Assembly: GCA_047967505.1 (NCBI GenBank)
Contig: CM106540.1
Length of the DNA stretch: 64,000 bases
From: Dipteris shenzhenensis
Lineage: Eukaryota > Polypodiophyta > Polypodiopsida > Gleicheniales
Strand: one strand, 5' to 3'
Shown: in pieces, positions 45,501-54,263 of the stretch
Layout of the letters: each line of letters starts with the position of its first letter
Numbering within the stretch: position 1 is the stretch's first letter
Notes under the pieces: model-generated
Told to the model about the DNA's origin: nothing
The model's database searches: none
Seen by the model: only the letters and a program-made list of their open reading frames with translations
Translations under genes and position numbers: made by a program

Positions 45501-48500
45501 CCATGCGCAAACATAGCAGCTTTCACCTCAGGCATATCAACATCCAAGGTGAACATTCTACCATTTTTGTTGCCTTTTGCAACCAAGCGGCACTTATTTT
45601 TCAGGTCCTCAACAAAGCATCCATCAGGATTAAATCTAACCTGCAGACCTTGCTCAACCATCTGGCCAACTGAAACCAGGTTCTTAGTGATTTTTGGAAC
45701 ATGAAGTACATCTGCCAAGTACTTCGTTTTGCCATCCTGCATAGCCAATGGCACTTTACCAACCTGCGTAATTGGGTGCGCAGTATCATCACCTGTTTCA
45801 ACATAACCTGGCTTATCCAAATTTCTAACATCATGAAACCACTCACCATGACTGGTCATGTGGTTAGAGGCACCTGAATCAACATACCAAACATCATTGC
45901 AAGCTGCAGCATCTCCTGACATGGAGTTAACCATATGCTGCATCACAAAAAGGTGCTCATTTCTGTCGTCACCATGCCCACTTGATGATGCATAGTTGCT
46001 TTGCTGCAACTTCCCACTTTTGATGTCATTCTGCTTTTTATAGCATGTATTCTCCTTGTGTCCAGGCTTTCCACAATAATAGCATTCTGTGCTGCTATTT
46101 ACTTGCTGGTTCCTTTGCCATGAACCACGGCCTCTTTGGCTCCCCCTGCCTCTAGAACTACCACGTCCTCCTCCATAGGACTGGTTTTCCTGTTGTTGCT
46201 GTTGGTTCTGATTTCCTGCACGGCCACCAAAACGGCCTCTTCCTCTACCTCTGCCTCTACCTGTATTCGAGTAGAAAGCAGTCTCTTGAGAAGTTGAGGT
46301 GGCTGAACCACCATTCCTTTGCTCTTCACTCAGCAAGAGAGCAATAAGTTCCTGAAAATCAGGAAATGTTTCATGGACTCCAATGGATGTCTGAAACTGT
46401 GCATAATCTTTCCCAAGACCATTCAAGGTCACGGACACTAAGTCCTCATCATCAACAGGTGCTCCAATGGAGGCAAGAGAATCTGCAAGGCCTTTCACCT
46501 TCAAGGAATACTCATTTATATTCAGATTTTTCCTTTGCACATTGTGCAACTCCTGCTTTAGCTGCATCTTTCGTGCTTTGGTATTTGTGCTATACAGCTT
46601 CACCAATGTATCCCATGCTTCCTTAGGCGTCTCTACATCCTGTATATGCACAATCATAGAATCTGAAATGCTAACAGACAGCCAATACAGGCATTTTTCT
46701 GTTTCTGACAATAGTCTTCTGAGCCATATAGCCTCACATGCACCTATAGTGAGTGCTCTATATTCTGCTTCAGTCGAAGACAAAGAAACAGTTGGCTGTT
46801 TGTTTGACAACCATGATATAGCACCTTGATCAAGGAAAAATGCATATCCCTGTGTCGATCTCCTGGTCTCATGATCTCCAGCATAGTCACTGTCACAGTA
46901 TGCATGCAACCGTGGATGACTTCCTCTGTATTCTATCCCAAATTGTCTTGTACCTCTGATGTATCTCAAGACTCTTTTGGCTGCATTCCAGTGAGACTGT
47001 TTTGGATTTGCCATAAACTGTGCTAGTGAGCTTACTGTATAACAAATATCTGGCCGTGTGATTGTCAGATATATAAGAGATCCAATGAGTTGCCTGTAGT
47101 ATCTATCATTGACTGTAGGCTTTTCTGAATCTTTAGTAAGTTTCAAACTCTGTTCCATGGGAGTGGCTGCAATCTTGCAATCTGCCATATGAAAGTTCTT
47201 CAGGAGACTGTCAACATACTTGAGCTGACTCATGAATGTGCTATCTGAATCTCTCCAGAACTCAATTCCAAGACAATAGTGCATAAGTCCAAGATCTTTC
47301 ATGTCGAACTCTGCAGATAAGTCTTGTTTTAGCTTTCTGATGAAGCTATCCTTGCTTCCTGTCACAATCAGATCATCTACGTACAAAAGTGCAATAGTAA
47401 TATCTTCCCCTTGAACTTTGTAGTAGAGAGTATGATCTGCATTGGACTTCATGTATCCCAGATCAGCAAAATATTTGTCAATTCCGCTGTACCAACTTCT
47501 GGGTGCTTGCTTTAAGCCATAGAGACTTTTCTTGAGATGGCAAACCTTATTCTCCTGTCCTGGTTCAACATAACCGGCTGGTTGTTGCATGTAGACATCC
47601 TCGTCTAGATAACCATTGAGAAATGCATTCTTGACATCGAGCTGATACACATTCCATTTACTGAGTGTCGCTAGTGATATCAAGAACCGTATGGAATCCA
47701 TCTTTGCTACTGGAGCATAAGTCTCATCATAATCTTGGCCATATTGTTGTGCAAATCCTTTTGCAACTAATCTGGCTTTGTATCTCTGAATACTGCCATC
47801 TGGATTGTACTTCACTTTGTATACCCATTTGTTGGCTATGGCCTTCTTTCCTGGTGGAAGGTCGCATAATTCCCAAGTGTTATTTTTATACAAAGCATCC
47901 ATTTCTTCATTCATTGCAGTTTGCCATTCTGGCTTATCTACTGCGTCTTCGAAGTACACTGGCTCCTCTGTAGCCATGATGGTAGTCATAAGAGCATAGT
48001 TGGTGGTTTCCACCTGAATTGCTTTGCCTTTCTGAGCATATGTCAATCTGGCTGGTGGTCTGCTTTCCCTAGTAGACCGTCTGAGCTGCTGTGACGCTGA
48101 TTGGGGTGTTGCTAGCAATTCTTGCTCTTCTTCATCAACCTGTTCTGTAGATGACTGTGAAGTCGATGCTTCTATCTCCTGTGTAGGTGAGGTTTTCCAT
48201 TCTGATTCCTCATCGAAGATTACATCTCTGGAGATAATGACTTTGCGGTTGATGGGATCATACAATTTGTATGCTTTACTTTCTTCACTGTAGCCTACCA
48301 TGATGCATTTGCGTGACTTCGCATCCAATTTCCTGCGATGATCATCATGTATGTGGGCATATGCTATGCAACCAAATATCCGGAGATGCCCAATGCGTGG
48401 CTTGTGTCCAGTGAATGCTTCATAAGGAGTCATACCTTGTATCGGTTCGGTAGGAAGCCGATTAAGCAAGTAGTTAGCTGTAGCTATTGCTTCTGCCCAA

Positions 48501-50671
48501 TACTGATTCGGAAGATGCTTTTCACTAAGCATTGCTCTAGCACTGTCTGCTAAAGTCCCATTCTTCCTTTCAGCTATTGCATTTTGCTGAGGAGTATCTG
48601 CACATGTGAATTGTCTTCGAATGCCGTGAGTTTTGCAAAAGTTCATGAAGGCTGAAGACATGTATTCACCTCCTCTGTCTGATCTCATGACCTTGATCTT
48701 TCTGCCTGTTTGGTTTTCTACCATGGCTTTGAATTCTTGAAATCTGGTAAACACTTCAGATTTCTCTTTCAGAAAGTAGACCCAACAATATCTGCTGTAG
48801 TCGTCGATGAAGGTCAAGTAATAAAGTGAACCATTGATGCTGCGGGTTTGGGCATAACCCCATACATCTGTATGAATTAAATCAAGAATACCTCGTGCAC
48901 GAGAGGTACTTCTGACAAAGTTGGTTCGCTTTTGTTTGCCGAAGCAGCATGCTTCACAAACTTTTCCAAGAAACAGTAGCTTCGGAATCCCAATTGCCAT
49001 ATTTTGATTCCTTAGATCTAACAAGTACTTGAAGTTGACATGACCATATCTCTTGTGCCATTTTGCAGATAGTGGCATCTGTTGCATTTGAGCTGACATG
49101 GCATGTTTATCTGGTACTGTAGCTAGCATCCTGTATAAGCGTCCTTCCTTGACACCTTTTGCTACTAGCTGACCTCTTTTGGATTTGTCTCTGATAGTGC
49201 ATTCATCACCGTCGAAGATGACTTTGTAGTTGTGTTCCGTCATTTGACCTACTGACAAAAGGTTCTTGCTGAGCTTCGGAACATAGAGCACATCTTTGAC
49301 TAATCCTTTTGTACCAGTGAAATTGTTCATAGGGATAACACCTGTCCCTTGAACCGGATTCGGTGTATTGTCTGCTGTATAGATGACATTCTTTTGACCT
49401 TCTAATGGCTTCATTTCTGTGAACCATTCCTGATGATTTGTCATATGAGATGATGCACCGCTGTCGATGTACCAAGGATCCTGTTCCACTTGGTCGACTT
49501 GATAACTGAAATCTTCTTTGGGATTGAAATCAGTGTCTAGGTGCATTGTATCAGTCTGATGCAATTCCTCACTTGCAAGAAACATATTTCCATGTTCATT
49601 TGCAAAATGACTGTGACTAGAATGTCCACCACGATGATTTCCTCTTCCTCGAGAATTCCCTCGATTACTGCTGGATTGACCGCCTTGGTCATACTGCTTC
49701 TTGCGGCAATCTCTTTCATAGTGTCCAAACTTGTGACAATAGTTGCATTGAATGTTTGACACATTGGTGGATGCATTCCCTCGTCCTTGGAATCTTCCTC
49801 GGTTGGAATGATTTCCTCTTTGCTGATTTTGATGTTGCTGAGGATGCTGCTGATGCTGATGCTGATTCTGACTTTGATTTTGACCACTTTTCTGATATGA
49901 TCTACCTCTGTTTCTGCCTTTGCCTCTGCTTCTGTCTGAAGCGGTGAATGCCTGATCATTAGAATGACCTTTACGTGCTTGAATGGCCTGAGTCCTGAGT
50001 TCTTCACCAAGTAGAACTGACTGAAGTTCTTCAAGTGTTGGAATTTGCCGTTGGATGGCAATACTCTGGACCAGATTCTCATATCCTTCTCCTAGTCCAT
50101 TCAGGATTACTTGAACCATTTCTGCGGTATTCATAGTCTCTCCTGCTGCTGCAAGTTGATTGTTGTAGTCTTTGATGCGGAGTACATAAGCATGACCAGT
50201 TTCATTGCTGTTGCGGAAACTCTGGTTGATCTGGTTTCTCAGGGTGAGAATCCTGGATGTGTTCTTGGACTCGTAGAGAGCTGCGAACATATCCCATGCT
50301 TCTTTTGATGTCTTGACTGTGTTGAGCTGTCCTAGCATGACATCTTGCACATTCTGCTTGATCAGGTGATAGGCATACTTGTCTTTCTTATCCCATTCTG
50401 CTTGAGCTCGGGCAATGGCAGGATCTGCTACTGATGCGGAAACTGTTTGTGTAGATGTAGATCCCGATGTAGATCCCGTTGCTGGTGCTGTGACATCAGA
50501 TGGAGTAGAGCTACTGGTGGCTGGATCGGCCAATGGTCTAGGTATGGATCCATCAACATACTCCCATTTGTCCTGAAGCACAAGAATGGTCTCCATTCGG
50601 TATTTCCATGTACCGTAATTGGAGTTGTCTAACTTAGCAGATGCCTCCAGATTGAGGTTGCTAGTCGACAT
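42542..50671 (-). CDS. 2,709-codon fused copia polyprotein (family A gag-pol minus its C-terminus + family B gag-pol minus its N-terminus)
   Basis: Residues 1 to about 1323 are family A: gag, CNYCHKFGHYERDC, DSGASSH protease, integrase with DRGGEY, RT with YVDD, and RNase H up to EAIWLRRLLSE. The frame then passes without a break into family B at TEKCLYWLSVSISD, in mid-gag, followed by CYYCGKPGHKENTC, DSGASNH protease, integrase (HSDVW, RSDGGGEY, PQQNGVAERKN), RT (YVDDLIITG) and complete RNase H (CDNISS, DIFTKAL). Family A lacks about the last 100 residues (the CDNQSAQ block), and family B lacks roughly its first 60-70. No stop occurs in 8.1 kb. On the coding strand the junction reads TCAGAAA then CAGAAAAATG, near 46702. 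Compared with the complete family A copy this one keeps the base missing there and lacks four codons in the gag His/Gln run. Confidence 0.93.
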   Translation of the reverse strand: MSTSNLNLEASAKLDNSNYGTWKYRMETILVLQDKWEYVDGSIPRPLADPATSSSTPSDVTAPATGSTSGSTSTQTVSASVADPAIARAQAEWDKKDKYAYHLIKQNVQDVMLGQLNTVKTSKEAWDMFAALYESKNTSRILTLRNQINQSFRNSNETGHAYVLRIKDYNNQLAAAGETMNTAEMVQVILNGLGEGYENLVQSIAIQRQIPTLEELQSVLLGEELRTQAIQARKGHSNDQAFTASDRSRGKGRNRGRSYQKSGQNQSQNQHQHQQHPQQHQNQQRGNHSNRGRFQGRGNASTNVSNIQCNYCHKFGHYERDCRKKQYDQGGQSSSNRGNSRGRGNHRGGHSSHSHFANEHGNMFLASEELHQTDTMHLDTDFNPKEDFSYQVDQVEQDPWYIDSGASSHMTNHQEWFTEMKPLEGQKNVIYTADNTPNPVQGTGVIPMNNFTGTKGLVKDVLYVPKLSKNLLSVGQMTEHNYKVIFDGDECTIRDKSKRGQLVAKGVKEGRLYRMLATVPDKHAMSAQMQQMPLSAKWHKRYGHVNFKYLLDLRNQNMAIGIPKLLFLGKVCEACCFGKQKRTNFVRSTSRARGILDLIHTDVWGYAQTRSINGSLYYLTFIDDYSRYCWVYFLKEKSEVFTRFQEFKAMVENQTGRKIKVMRSDRGGEYMSSAFMNFCKTHGIRRQFTCADTPQQNAIAERKNGTLADSARAMLSEKHLPNQYWAEAIATANYLLNRLPTEPIQGMTPYEAFTGHKPRIGHLRIFGCIAYAHIHDDHRRKLDAKSRKCIMVGYSEESKAYKLYDPINRKVIISRDVIFDEESEWKTSPTQEIEASTSQSSTEQVDEEEQELLATPQSASQQLRRSTRESRPPARLTYAQKGKAIQVETTNYALMTTIMATEEPVYFEDAVDKPEWQTAMNEEMDALYKNNTWELCDLPPGKKAIANKWVYKVKYNPDGSIQRYKARLVAKGFAQQYGQDYDETYAPVAKMDSIRFLISLATLSKWNVYQLDVKNAFLNGYLDEDVYMQQPAGYVEPGQENKVCHLKKSLYGLKQAPRSWYSGIDKYFADLGYMKSNADHTLYYKVQGEDITIALLYVDDLIVTGSKDSFIRKLKQDLSAEFDMKDLGLMHYCLGIEFWRDSDSTFMSQLKYVDSLLKNFHMADCKIAATPMEQSLKLTKDSEKPTVNDRYYRQLIGSLIYLTITRPDICYTVSSLAQFMANPKQSHWNAAKRVLRYIRGTRQFGIEYRGSHPRLHAYCDSDYAGDHETRRSTQGYAFFLDQGAISWLSNKQPTVSLSSTEAEYRALTIGACEAIWLRRLLSETEKCLYWLSVSISDSMIVHIQDVETPKEAWDTLVKLYSTNTKARKMQLKQELHNVQRKNLNINEYSLKVKGLADSLASIGAPVDDEDLVSVTLNGLGKDYAQFQTSIGVHETFPDFQELIALLLSEEQRNGGSATSTSQETAFYSNTGRGRGRGRGRFGGRAGNQNQQQQQENQSYGGGRGSSRGRGSQRGRGSWQRNQQVNSSTECYYCGKPGHKENTCYKKQNDIKSGKLQQSNYASSSGHGDDRNEHLFVMQHMVNSMSGDAAACNDVWYVDSGASNHMTSHGEWFHDVRNLDKPGYVETGDDTAHPITQVGKVPLAMQDGKTKYLADVLHVPKITKNLVSVGQMVEQGLQVRFNPDGCFVEDLKNKCRLVAKGNKNGRMFTLDVDMPEVKAAMFAHGRGVIADIEIWHKRIGHVNIQRLKSMQTKNIVAGLPKFRVEGMQKVCEACQMGKQARHAFPKNAKVSRRPLEVIHSDVWTTKAASIGGCHYYVTFIDDYTRKVWIYFMKHKSEVFSHFKAFKAMVEKEKGVHIKVLRSDGGGEYFSEEFCEYLKEQGIQRKYSCKSTPQQNGVAERKNRHIAEVGRAILNEKNMPDYFWAEAVATAVYIMNRTPTAVVHGMTPEEMYTGQKPDISHLKVFGCIAYVHVPDEKRTKLDPKAEKCIFIGYAQHQKGYRCYNPSTRKMQVSRDVVFDEMSSWYAPIVMVGDANAGNGNAAINAEQQCQALSGPRESSTSGSNAWTGRLRSSESSHGSPDSVVQVSHKGKEKVDHAPVFDVSAGSSHVDGESSGSEMSLNEELGIPSVVTPGARKSRHDLKMPATDPVVRRSTRIKYPVDRLRYDGYTAHHYAYMVKVLEEPEPTCFEDAAGHKNWEAAMDEEMAALDANHTWDLMPLPHDKKAIGCKWVYKVKHNADGSVSRYKARLVAKGFAQTYGIDYEETFSPVARMATVRAVIAMAAAKGWSLHQMDVKNAFLHGDLQEEVYMMQPEGYEDNSHPDFVCRLRKALYGLKQAPRAWSDKIGQYLVTIGFQISNSDFSLYVKRTNRGIVLIVIYVDDLIITGDSDADINEVKLLLKQKFEMKDLGELRYFLGIEVIRSPSGIWLLQRQYGLDMLSKYGMTGCKPISVPLEQNVKLNAESGELLEDITMYKRIVGSLIYMTITRPDLSYAVGLVSQFMQAPRKPHLDAARRILRYVKSTLHYGLFYEAGCALQVHGYTDADWAGSVSDRRSTSGFMFSLGSGAISWSSKKQPTVALSSTEAEYRGAAMAACEVAWLRKLLGDMGQSVHAAVVIHCDNISSIMLANNPVYHARTKHIEVHYHFVREKVLAGEIDLVYVSTKEQVADIFTKALGTEKLRRFRSLLGVREMDLSLRGSVEISSSTPDISPG
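42585..42596 (-). other. copia B polypurine tract
   Basis: On the minus strand CTTGAGGGGGAG directly abuts the LTR, the standard copia second-strand primer. Confidence 0.9.
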
Positions 50672-53014
50672 GGTGCAAACAATGTACTCAAAAAAGTGTC
50701 CTGGAAAACTCTGTATGAATCAACTGCAAATACACTGAAGATGCCAAGTGAAATCTCTGTATCGTCGGTGAAGATAGAACTGCAGTAAATAAGATCTGAC
50801 CTGTGTTACAAGGCTTGTGGCAATGATGCCGGGAATAGCCAAGAGGCTTTACAAGGCTGAAAATGATGTGCACGATGCCGTGAGATAGCCAAATAGGCTT
50901 TACAATGGTGGCATGTGTGTGTGAAATCAAGTGCTATCTGCCCACTGAATCAATCTGCAATGCCTCTGAACTCTGAAGTCTGCTCACTCAACTGATGAAC
51001 GTAAGGTTTCAAGTAATGCTATGATGTGAAATCGGATGTGAGCGTATGGACTGACTCTGAGTAGGTACTAGTCGGGAATTTCGGGCATGGCTTAGATTGG
51101 CAACTTGGGGAATTCAAAGCGTCCCCTCTATGGCGATCTAGTCTACTCTGATCTAGATCTAAACCAACCGTCGATCGATGAAAGAACAGCAAATAATTCC
51201 TTTTCCTTTGTTCTTTTTAAGTGCTGGGTCAGATGCGTCGATGTAGAGGCAAATGTGCGTGAAGGAAGTGGTTTTGTCGGCGAGGCTCAAATGTGAGTGT
51301 AACTTGCGCCGAAATGTGCGCGTGATGTAACGAGCGCGTAGAGCACAAAAAATCGAGCGACTTTCCTTTTTGGAGCACCCTCAAATTCTTCCTGGATCAA
51401 GAGATATGACTTGATCTAGGTGGAGGGGCAAAAGGAGTGCAAATGGTGCTCAATGATGATGTGTCACTGTGGGTCACATGCAGTGATGATGTGGCACTGT
51501 GCTTAGCAAGAGGTGTGCCAGTGAAGCTCTGTGCTGAGGTGGCAGTGCTGAGGTGTCACTGATGATGTGGCACTGATGACATGGCAATGATGACATGGCA
51601 CAGATGACGTGGCACAAGTGACGTGGCAGATGACGTGTCAGATGACGTGGCACAGATGACATGGCAGATGACGTGGCCTGATGACGTGTCACTGATGACG
51701 TGGTAGGTGACGTGGCCTGATGATGTGGCAGCTGACGTGGCAGAGGTGACGTGGCAGTGATGACGTGGCAGCTGACATGGCAGTGATGACATGGCAGCTG
51801 ACATGGCAGAGGTGACATGGCAGCTGACGTGGCAAAGGTGACGTGTCAGCTGATGTGGCAAAGGTGACGTGTCAGCTGACATGGCAGATAAGATAGGTAC
51901 ACGTGGCACTTCCGAGTACCTGATGACGTGGCAATTGGAGATAAGGGTTGCCACGTGGCAAAACGCTATCTGCCACGTGTCAAAACACGAGGCACCGGAA
52001 TCTACCCAAGATTCTGACGGAATCTTGGAGATTCCGTCGTCTTCTCCGTTGATGGAGGCGGCCGGGCACTGATCGTTAAGGTGCCTTCGGAGGTCGTCCG
52101 TTGGCTGGCTGTAGTTCCGAAGCAACAACACCTTCCCTTCGGTCCGTCAATGGATTGCCTCAGCTAATAGCGCTTGATTTACACAGTTCGAGCGACGAAC
52201 AATCCTTCTCGTGATCCTTTGCTGCAGATTTCTGCTTTCGACGCTCGTGACTGCGATATTCACCCGAAACACCGCCTATGGAAGACTTGTCTGCGACAGA
52301 CGTATGCTTACCTTGCGGCCACAGACGTTGTGCGCCACAGATGAGGCTATGCTTGACTGCGAGCTTCCAATATCCTCGAGCAGCAGCACTAGACCGTATT
52401 GAGTTTCTATTGCAGCTCCATGAATTTAAAGAGCCGATTCAATAGCATCAACCATTGGAGCGGGCGATTGTTTTTGATATTGATGATTGCGTTGAAGCTT
52501 GCGGCGGCTACCTTCGTGTGAGACATTGAGCGCTTGGAGACCTTGGAGCGTGTTGGAGATGGCGACTAGAGCCTTGAGCTCCGGAGAAGGAAGCTATTGT
52601 TGCTGTTGTACTTGCATGTAGTGCCATAAAAGAATTCGATGCTCTGGATAGACCTTTGGCGCAGAAGGGTATGTTGGAGCCTTTGAACTCTCACTCTCTC
52701 AAGGATGGAATTCTCTCAAGTAAGAAGAAGAGGAATCTTTCTCTCTCTCATAAGATTATGAAGAACTCTCCCTATTTTTCTCACAAACATAATGGATGGA
52801 CAATCTCTCTCTCACTCATAATGGAAGTCCTCACAAAGAATGAACGGAATGAATAACTCTCAAAGGAGATGACGGAAATCTTCTTTCAATGGACGGAAAT
52901 TCTCTTTCAATGGACGGAAAGAAAGCGGAAGTTCTCTCAACGGAAGAGAACACTCAATCTCACGATCTCTCTCACACTCTCAAGAAACTCAATGTCTCAG
53001 CGGAAGACAAGGGA
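50672..53014 (-). other. leader of the chimeric copia element
   Basis: 2.3 kb between primer site and gag. From the gag side: the shared leader module (50700-51330 with GCCTTGTAAAGCC repeats and GGGAATTTCGGGCATGGC reverse text), the ACGT-motif array (51540-51960), a variable stretch (about 52080-52640) that does not match the complete family A copy, and a conserved GAGAG-rich part beside the primer site. Confidence 0.75.
51540..51960 (-). repeat. long minisatellite of TGACGTGGCA motifs in the chimeric copia leader
   Basis: Around 20 or more units of (G)ATGACGTGGCA/GCTGACGTGGCA, with ACATGGCA variants. It is about twice as long as the array in the complete family A element. Confidence 0.85.
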
Positions 53015-53026
53015 GCTCTGATACCA
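53015..53026 (-). other. primer binding site of the chimeric copia
   Basis: TGGTATCAGAGC on the minus strand, directly next to the family A LTR. Confidence 0.95.
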
Positions 53027-53283
53027 TGACAAAATATGAAGAGGGGAGAGGAGAAGAGTGGAGATGAGGAGAGAGGGCACAGCTAGAAAGCACACCACAA
53101 ATGACTAACTGTACACTAGAATTAGTTGAAAAAATAGAATATATACAAACCCTTTTAGGGTTAGGGTTAGGGGATCTAACCCTTTCCTTTATAGCACTCT
53201 ATAAGGTTAGTGCTATGCACATATGATCACGTGATGGTGCTATGCACACATGATCACATGATGTTGAGCGTGAACTCTCAACA
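53027..53283 (-). repeat. copia A 5' LTR of the chimera
   Basis: 257 bp, same ends (TGTTGAGAG ... TTTTGTCA) and nearly the same sequence as the LTRs at 13245 and 20254. One visible change is CTTTCTAGCTGTG against CTCTCTAGCTGTG. Confidence 0.95.
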
Positions 53284-53284
53284 C

Positions 53285-53333
53285 ACACTTCTTCCACTTT
53301 ACTCTTCTTACCTTACTCCTCTCCTCAAGCTTG
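53285..53333. repeat. 49-bp direct repeat flanking the copia chimera, right copy
   Basis: Matches 42238-42286 with one mismatch. A further degenerate copy of its CT-rich text follows (CTTACCTCCTCTTCTCAAGC), so the host UTR itself may have been repetitive. Confidence 0.85.
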
Positions 53334-53400
53334 CTCCTTCCATCTTGCCCGCAACCTTACCTCCTCTTCTCAAGCATACTCCTTTCATCTTGCAGCCATT

Positions 53401-53835
53401 ATGGATCTTTTTAAGGTAATCGATTCTGTCGAGCAAGCCATTAGCAGCCTCAAAGAATGGATTGCCGAGAACCAAGGAAAGAGAGAGGAGAGAAAGCAAA
53501 ATCCAGCTCCATTAACCCAGTACGAGAAGGATGACTTTGCTTGTCAGAAGGGCTTAGAGAAGGAAGAGGAAAGAAAAATAAGTATGGCTACTACTGAAAT
53601 AGATAAATTGCAGTCATATAGGAGAGAGTTGATAGACTTTCAAAGTGAGATATCTTCGCGTGTGGCTCGTTATGGAAGATTTTCCCCCGAGGAAGCGCAA
53701 GCCATTCGGAACAAACAAAGTGTTATGCAAGAGAAAATTCATCAATCCTTACTTCTCTTCTATAATTTTAACTACATCGATGAGGAAGAGATGAGCTCAG
53801 CTCTTGAATGGGTTGAATTTAGGCTAAGGACTTGA
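53401..53835 (+). CDS. small charged, probably coiled-coil protein of the inner giant element (144 residues)
   Basis: Starts MDLFKVIDSVEQAISSLKEW and ends WVEFRLRT. It is rich in Glu, Lys, Arg and Gln, with long helical stretches (EKDDFACQKGLEKEEERK; SYRRELIDFQSEISSRVARY) typical of coiled coils. No family is recognised, and no signal peptide or membrane segment is seen. It is undamaged, unlike the other genes of this element. The promoter is at 42096-42237, and the copia chimera splits the 5' UTR, so normal transcription is doubtful. It lies about 430 bp inside the right terminal repeat, the same slot as the small gene 9521-9976 of the outer element. Confidence 0.65.
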   Translation: MDLFKVIDSVEQAISSLKEWIAENQGKREERKQNPAPLTQYEKDDFACQKGLEKEEERKISMATTEIDKLQSYRRELIDFQSEISSRVARYGRFSPEEAQAIRNKQSVMQEKIHQSLLLFYNFNYIDEEEMSSALEWVEFRLRT

Positions 53836-53864
53836 AAATAGAAAATTCATCAAATTGAATGGCT

Positions 53865-54072
53865 GTAGTCTTGAAAATCTCAGGCTTAACTTTTGAAGGT
53901 GTTTATTAACACCATTAAATATTAAGAGAGTTTACAACAACCGAATCTTATTTTTTCATGTAACTTATGTAGTCTTGAAAATCTCAGGCTTAACTTTTGA
54001 AGGTGTTTATTAACACCATTAAATATTAAGAGAGTTTACAACAACCGAATCTTATTTTTTCATGTAACTTAT
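53865..54072. repeat. 104-bp tandem repeat downstream of the small gene
   Basis: Two near-identical copies (53865-53968 and 53969-54072) from GTAGTCTTGAAAATCTCAGG to TTCATGTAACTTAT. Each holds the inverted repeat GGTGTTTATTAACACC. The first copy begins shortly after the stop codon. Confidence 0.9.
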
Positions 54073-54237
54073 GTAGGCTGCGTTAAATTTTATAATTTTA
54101 GTTTCATGTCCTTATAAAATATATAAAAAAATGCTTGTTTTTATGTTTTTATATGTGCTTTGAAGATTGGGTTTTTCTTAAATTTTATCTGAAAACTAGT
54201 CCAAAAGTATATGTAAAAATGAATTTGTACATTGACA

Positions 54238-54263
54238 AGTCCAAAATTAATGAAATAAGTGTT
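54238..54263. repeat. right terminal inverted repeat of the inner giant element
   Basis: Begins AGTCCAAAATTAATG and ends AAATAAGTGTT; exact complement of 24768-24793. A subterminal TACTTTTGGACTA box (on the inward-reading strand) is at about 54197-54209. AAAG follows at 54264-54267. Confidence 0.9.

Larger units (their letters stand above)
42287..53283 (-). mobile_element. chimeric copia element: family A 5' part joined to family B 3' part
   Basis: 10,997 bp on the minus strand: family A LTR (53283-53027), primer site, leader, family A gag-pol up to about 46702, then family B gag-pol, polypurine tract and family B LTR (42584-42287). No LTR lies between the two parts. It sits in the 5' UTR of the small plus-strand gene of the inner giant element. 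Confidence 0.9.
24768..54263 (+). mobile_element. inner giant TIR element (29,496 bp)
   Basis: The ends are 26-bp perfect inverted repeats (24768-24793 and 54238-54263), flanked by AAAG on both sides. Each end has a second TACTTTTGGACTA box 8-28 bases further in. The element carries a DUF7869-type gene, telomere-like repeats, a promoter with a purine tract, an Ulp1/methyltransferase-like gene, and a small coiled-coil gene; 10,997 bp of its length is a later copia chimera. It lies in the first coding exon of a related gene, and excision in silico gives an unbroken exon. I cannot name a superfamily: the 4-bp duplication and DUF7869 transposase-like protein do not let me choose safely. Confidence 0.85.

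Noticed and set aside
42287-53283. Reading the chimera as one ordinary copia element with a 49-bp target duplication
   Set aside because: The two LTRs differ in length and sequence, and copia integrases make 5-bp duplications.
24768-54263. Assignment to Maverick/Polinton
   Set aside because: No protein-primed DNA polymerase, retroviral-type integrase, packaging ATPase or capsid-like protein was seen, and the duplication is 4 bp.
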